Source: Sialis fuliginosa
Lineage: Eukaryota; Arthropoda; Insecta; Megaloptera; Sialidae
DNA length: 64,000 nt
Assembly: GCA_961205875.1 (NCBI GenBank)
Contig: OY540817.1
Span: 8,405,001-8,469,000, forward strand
Direction: 5' to 3'
Part shown: positions 60,600-64,000 of the stretch, in pieces
How the letters are laid out: each line of letters begins with the position of its first letter
Numbering within the stretch: position 1 is the first letter of the stretch
The notes under the pieces: generated by a model
The model's database searches: none
What the model saw: only the letters and a program-made list of their open reading frames with translations
What the model was told of the DNA's origin: nothing
Program-made: the position numbers and the translations under genes

Positions 60600-62100
60600 T
60601 ACTGTTAATTTTTTATTGACATATATGATTTCTTATTAACAGAAAAGATTATAAATATTAATAAATAAGATTAAAGAATTGTTCTTTATATCTTTGTTTA
60701 TATTACACTTATATATAAAAATGTAATAATCTATTTGTAAAGAAATAATTATACAAAAATAAATGACAACATTTTTTTTTTACTTTCTTATACATATGCA
60801 ATGCATAGCCGTATGTATATAATACATATAGTAACATATAAGTAAGTATTGTAAAGCCGATTTATTTTTAATTCAAAATTTTGATGGAAACATCCGCCGG
60901 TTATTTTCGCTACGATATCAGTAATCAGTCTGTGTGTCTGTCTGTCAGTCTGTAGACGCTATTACTAAAAAACTAGGAATCGTGGAAAGGTGAGAAATTA
61001 TTTTTAATATTAACTTTTTTTAAACTATCTTACAACCGGAAACTGATGTTTACTTTAGTCGATTTTTGAATTTTTCTTATTATATTTGGAAAGGTTTGAA
61101 TTCAAAAAGTGTTTAAGATAGAAGTTATAGAGAATTTTATTTTTTATAATTTATGTTCCATTCATTCTTTTTTATCTTTAATCTGTTCGCCCGAAATATT
61201 TTTTTACAAAATTAGAAAAACGAACATTGTTCAGTGGTCACTCGTAGTATTACGTATAAGAAAGTCCCGTGGTATCCATATAAATAAATTTAGAAAAGTA
61301 TAGTAAACATGATTAATTTTTATAAATATAAGTTGTAGAAAATATTATTATCTTTCTAGAAAATAAAAAATTTTGATATAATCATTTGTTAAATTATTTT
61401 TGAAACAGTTTCAAATAAAAATTATTATTTTCGAGTTCTTCATTTCTGTATAATAATCTATAAAAAAACATTCCTATATATGTTCACTTCAGTTTCTAAA
61501 TATTAACAAATATAATGTATAAATTGTTTAAACTAACAGTCATTCATTTGAAATAATTTATTTATTAATGTCCTTGCTTGAATTACACCATCCACCAATC
61601 CTTCGGGCCTTTCCTCGTCAGCAGATTAATTATCCTGCATACCTGTACAAATCTGCTACCAAAACCTCAAATACATAAAGTTGTAAACAAGTTCTATACA
61701 AACATCGAACTCCCTGTGGATGACGCTAAAATTAATATTAAACACACACGCACACATCTACACACTTGTCCAAACATTCATCTACATACATATGTACATA
61801 TGTACAGGATGATCCAGGACACGTGCAAAACTTTAATAGTTTATTTTAACCAAAAATTTGATATACCAAAAAATAATTTTTATTTATTATCTTTAAGCAT
61901 CAATTCTTATCTTATATGAAAAGCTTTGTGATGATAGGCAATCCAATCCAGTTTGAAATTATTTAGTATTTTTGTCTGTTCCGACTTAACCTATTTTGAT
62001 TTAACTTTCATTATTCAAAAGCCCAAAACTAAAATTGGTTTAGGCTATATGATAATTGATTTGCTTGAATAACCCCATCAGAGAAATTCTAATATAATAT
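60600..62100. other. Gene-free stretch upstream of the MBF2 cluster
   Basis: AT-rich with a (GTCT)n tract at 60930-60955 and CA-rich sequence at 61740-61760. A lone transposon-like end (ACAGGATGATCCAGGACACG) lies at 61804. 61570-61640 is GC-richer and its minus strand reads EERPEGLVDGVIQARTL, which may be a remnant of an unknown coding region. Confidence 0.4.
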
Positions 62101-62103
62101 ATA

Positions 62104-62996
62104 GAGTAAAGTCGGTATATATGGAACACCATTCATGTTTTAGGTAAGAAAACTATGATAATATTATTTAAAATAAGCCTTTATCGTTTCATTGGTTGAG
62201 AATTTAATTTTTTAACGAGATCGAGCAGGCAAAAATAGAATTCTTAAATTAAAATAAAATAAAAAATAAAAATCGACCTCTTAAAAAATGTGCATGTAAT
62301 ATGGACCAGAGTGGTCCATATTACACACTTGTTACTATAATACAAAATTATGTATATTAGGGGGTTAAAGCATTTGTTTTTTAAATTTATTTTGTTGTTT
62401 TTATTTCAAACTTATATGTTGTCACTGTAAAAAAAATGGCGGTGGTGTAGCAAGGAGTACGTGGACAGAACCTCCATAATAGGCACCCTATTTAGTGAGC
62501 ACCATAATGAAGATTTGTATTAAAAAAATGATTTTTGCGGAAGTGGATAGTTTTGAAGTACTGGACGATAAGTATACTTTTCACACTATTTGCCTCGCTA
62601 CGATTCTGGTTAATTATTAGTACACTTCATAGTCGTAGTCCATAATACCCGCAACCACGAATATTTAAAAAAAATTGTAATTGCCGAAGCAACAATAATT
62701 ACGTGGCTTAAAAGCACTATTCATACGGCCAAACCCTATACCTGAATTTTTAAACAGCAATAAAAACAATTTAATACAATAAAAATTTAAACGAACTTAT
62801 CTTAACATAAATAATTAAAAATGGAAAATTTCATTAAATTGCCCTCAATGACATACCGGTACTCCAAACACTGTCATGTCAACTGACGCAGTGAGTTAGA
62901 GATGTAAGCTTAATTACATATTAATTTTGTGTTTATAAAATTTAAAATAGGAGGTGTCTATATTACCCGCCTGTTGCATATATACCGACTTTACTC
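62104..62996. mobile_element. Non-autonomous element with GAGTAAAGTCGG ends and TA flanks
   Basis: Left end GAGTAAAGTCGGTATATATG and right end exactly inverted, both flanked by TA. The element is 893 bp. Inside, TGGACCAGAGTGGTCCA (near 62305) is a small palindrome. No transposase was seen. TA flanks suggest the Tc1/mariner superfamily. Confidence 0.68.
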
Positions 62997-64000
62997 TAGC
63001 GATCTAGAACGATAGAAGCCAACCCTGTCACTCACACGCATGTACTGTACATACATACAAACAAATACACAAACAATTTAGCAGATTTTACATAGATAGG
63101 CACGCACATACACACAGATGCAATTACCTACGTGAAGTAACGTGGGCTTGATCACCTGACAAACGACCTGTTGTTCAACAGACAAAGTAATCAATCAACT
63201 GTTTGTCTTATTTATCCAACGTCACTTTACGCCAGCCGTTTCAACCCGTTCACGACAACAGAAATCAATAAGCCGTTTCCCTCGGTCTGGAAATCGTTTT
63301 ATTTTAAATTGTTTTCTGTGTAAAACGAGTAAGTAGATTACTTACGCTAGTGATTTAAAACTTATGTGCTTTTATTTACTCATTTCTGGATTTTGTTGCA
63401 CATTTTTTTACATTTCTAAAGGAAATTAAGACAGAAATGATATTGTCTTAATTTCGGACAAGAAGAAACCAAAACGATAAAATTTATACTTTTTACTTCC
63501 ATGTTCTGAAAGAAATGGAAGTATTGTAATACCATCGAAAAATCGTGTCCGAGAAAATGACAAATTCTGATTGTACTTACTTCAAAACGTAAAGAAAAGT
63601 TAATTTCCGCATGGCGGCTGTGCGTGTGTCTGTGTGTCAGGACGTAGATTTTTTTTTCGTTCACGATAACTACCGTAAAAATGCACCGATCTGAATTATT
63701 TTTGGGGAAAATGTTTGTCTCAGTGAGTACTCCAGACCTATTGATTTTGGTGCTAATCGGATTAGGGGTTTTGGAAATATTCGAAATTTTGTAACTTTTT
63801 TCGTCTAAATCTAAAAAGTGAACATTGCGAGTATTATCTTACTAATTTTGATAAGATTTGGTACATTTGCAGTTCAATTGAATCTAAGGGACATTTATTA
63901 TTTGTACGTGCCTAAACAGCCATTAAAGGGGTGAAAAACACATGTAAAATTTGAATTTTAAATACTAATTAAATATGTCATAAATTTATGTTGCATTGGA
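62997..64000. other. Gene-free right end
   Basis: 63120-63335 is GC-richer and ends in AACGAGTAAGTAG, a possible splice donor on the plus strand. The rest is AT-rich, with a (GTGT)-type tract near 63620. No coding region is supported. Confidence 0.4.

Noticed and set aside
61578-61919. 113-codon plus-strand frame
   Set aside because: It runs through a CA-rich microsatellite and a transposon-like end (ACAGGATGATCC), and has no motif.

Overview
The window looks like nuclear DNA from an insect: very AT-rich, mostly gene-free, with spliceosomal introns (GT..AG), TATA-box promoters, AATAAA poly(A) signals and many small DNA-transposon remnants. It carries two insect gene families, an odorant-binding protein (OBP) and a tandem set of MBF2-family secreted proteins. 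The order cannot be fixed from the sequence. No bacterial or viral genome organisation, CRISPR array, tRNA or rRNA was seen.

Layout. Positions 1-40200 hold no intact gene that I can support. They contain dispersed repeats, short inverted-repeat elements (MITEs), a broken LINE fragment (about 18.1-18.3 kb, minus strand) and a decayed mariner transposon (37.47-38.50 kb, transposase on the minus strand). A four-exon OBP gene lies on the minus strand at 40274-42574; a MITE sits in its long second intron. From 44.4 to 52.3 kb comes a transposon-dense stretch: two large palindromic elements (44401-45527 and 49349-51151) and a hAT-like element (51537-52235) nested in an older dispersed repeat, with its 8-bp target duplication preserved.

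From 52951 to 60541 five tandem minus-strand genes of about 148 codons form an MBF2-family cluster. Each has a signal peptide, a central Gly-Asn-Phe-Gly-Asp or similar block, an invariant Asn-Ile-Thr-His sequon and a C-terminal Asp-(Ile/Val)-Tyr-Gly. The copy at 52951-54350 has one intron and must be spliced to give a full protein. The copies at 56557, 58057 and 60098 are intronless. The copy at 55338-55771 is intronless but carries a one-base frameshift. TATA boxes lie 38-62 bp upstream of the start codons. The copies at 58057 and 60098 are close relatives with matching promoters and tails, so they look like a recent duplication.

The OBP and the MBF2-family proteins are small secreted proteins, the first for binding hydrophobic ligands, the second of uncertain role. 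Nothing in the sequence shows that they act together. The rest of the window is best read as intergenic or intronic DNA shaped by non-autonomous transposons (hAT-like, PIF/Harbinger-like, Tc1/mariner-like and palindromic elements), several with recognisable target-site duplications.
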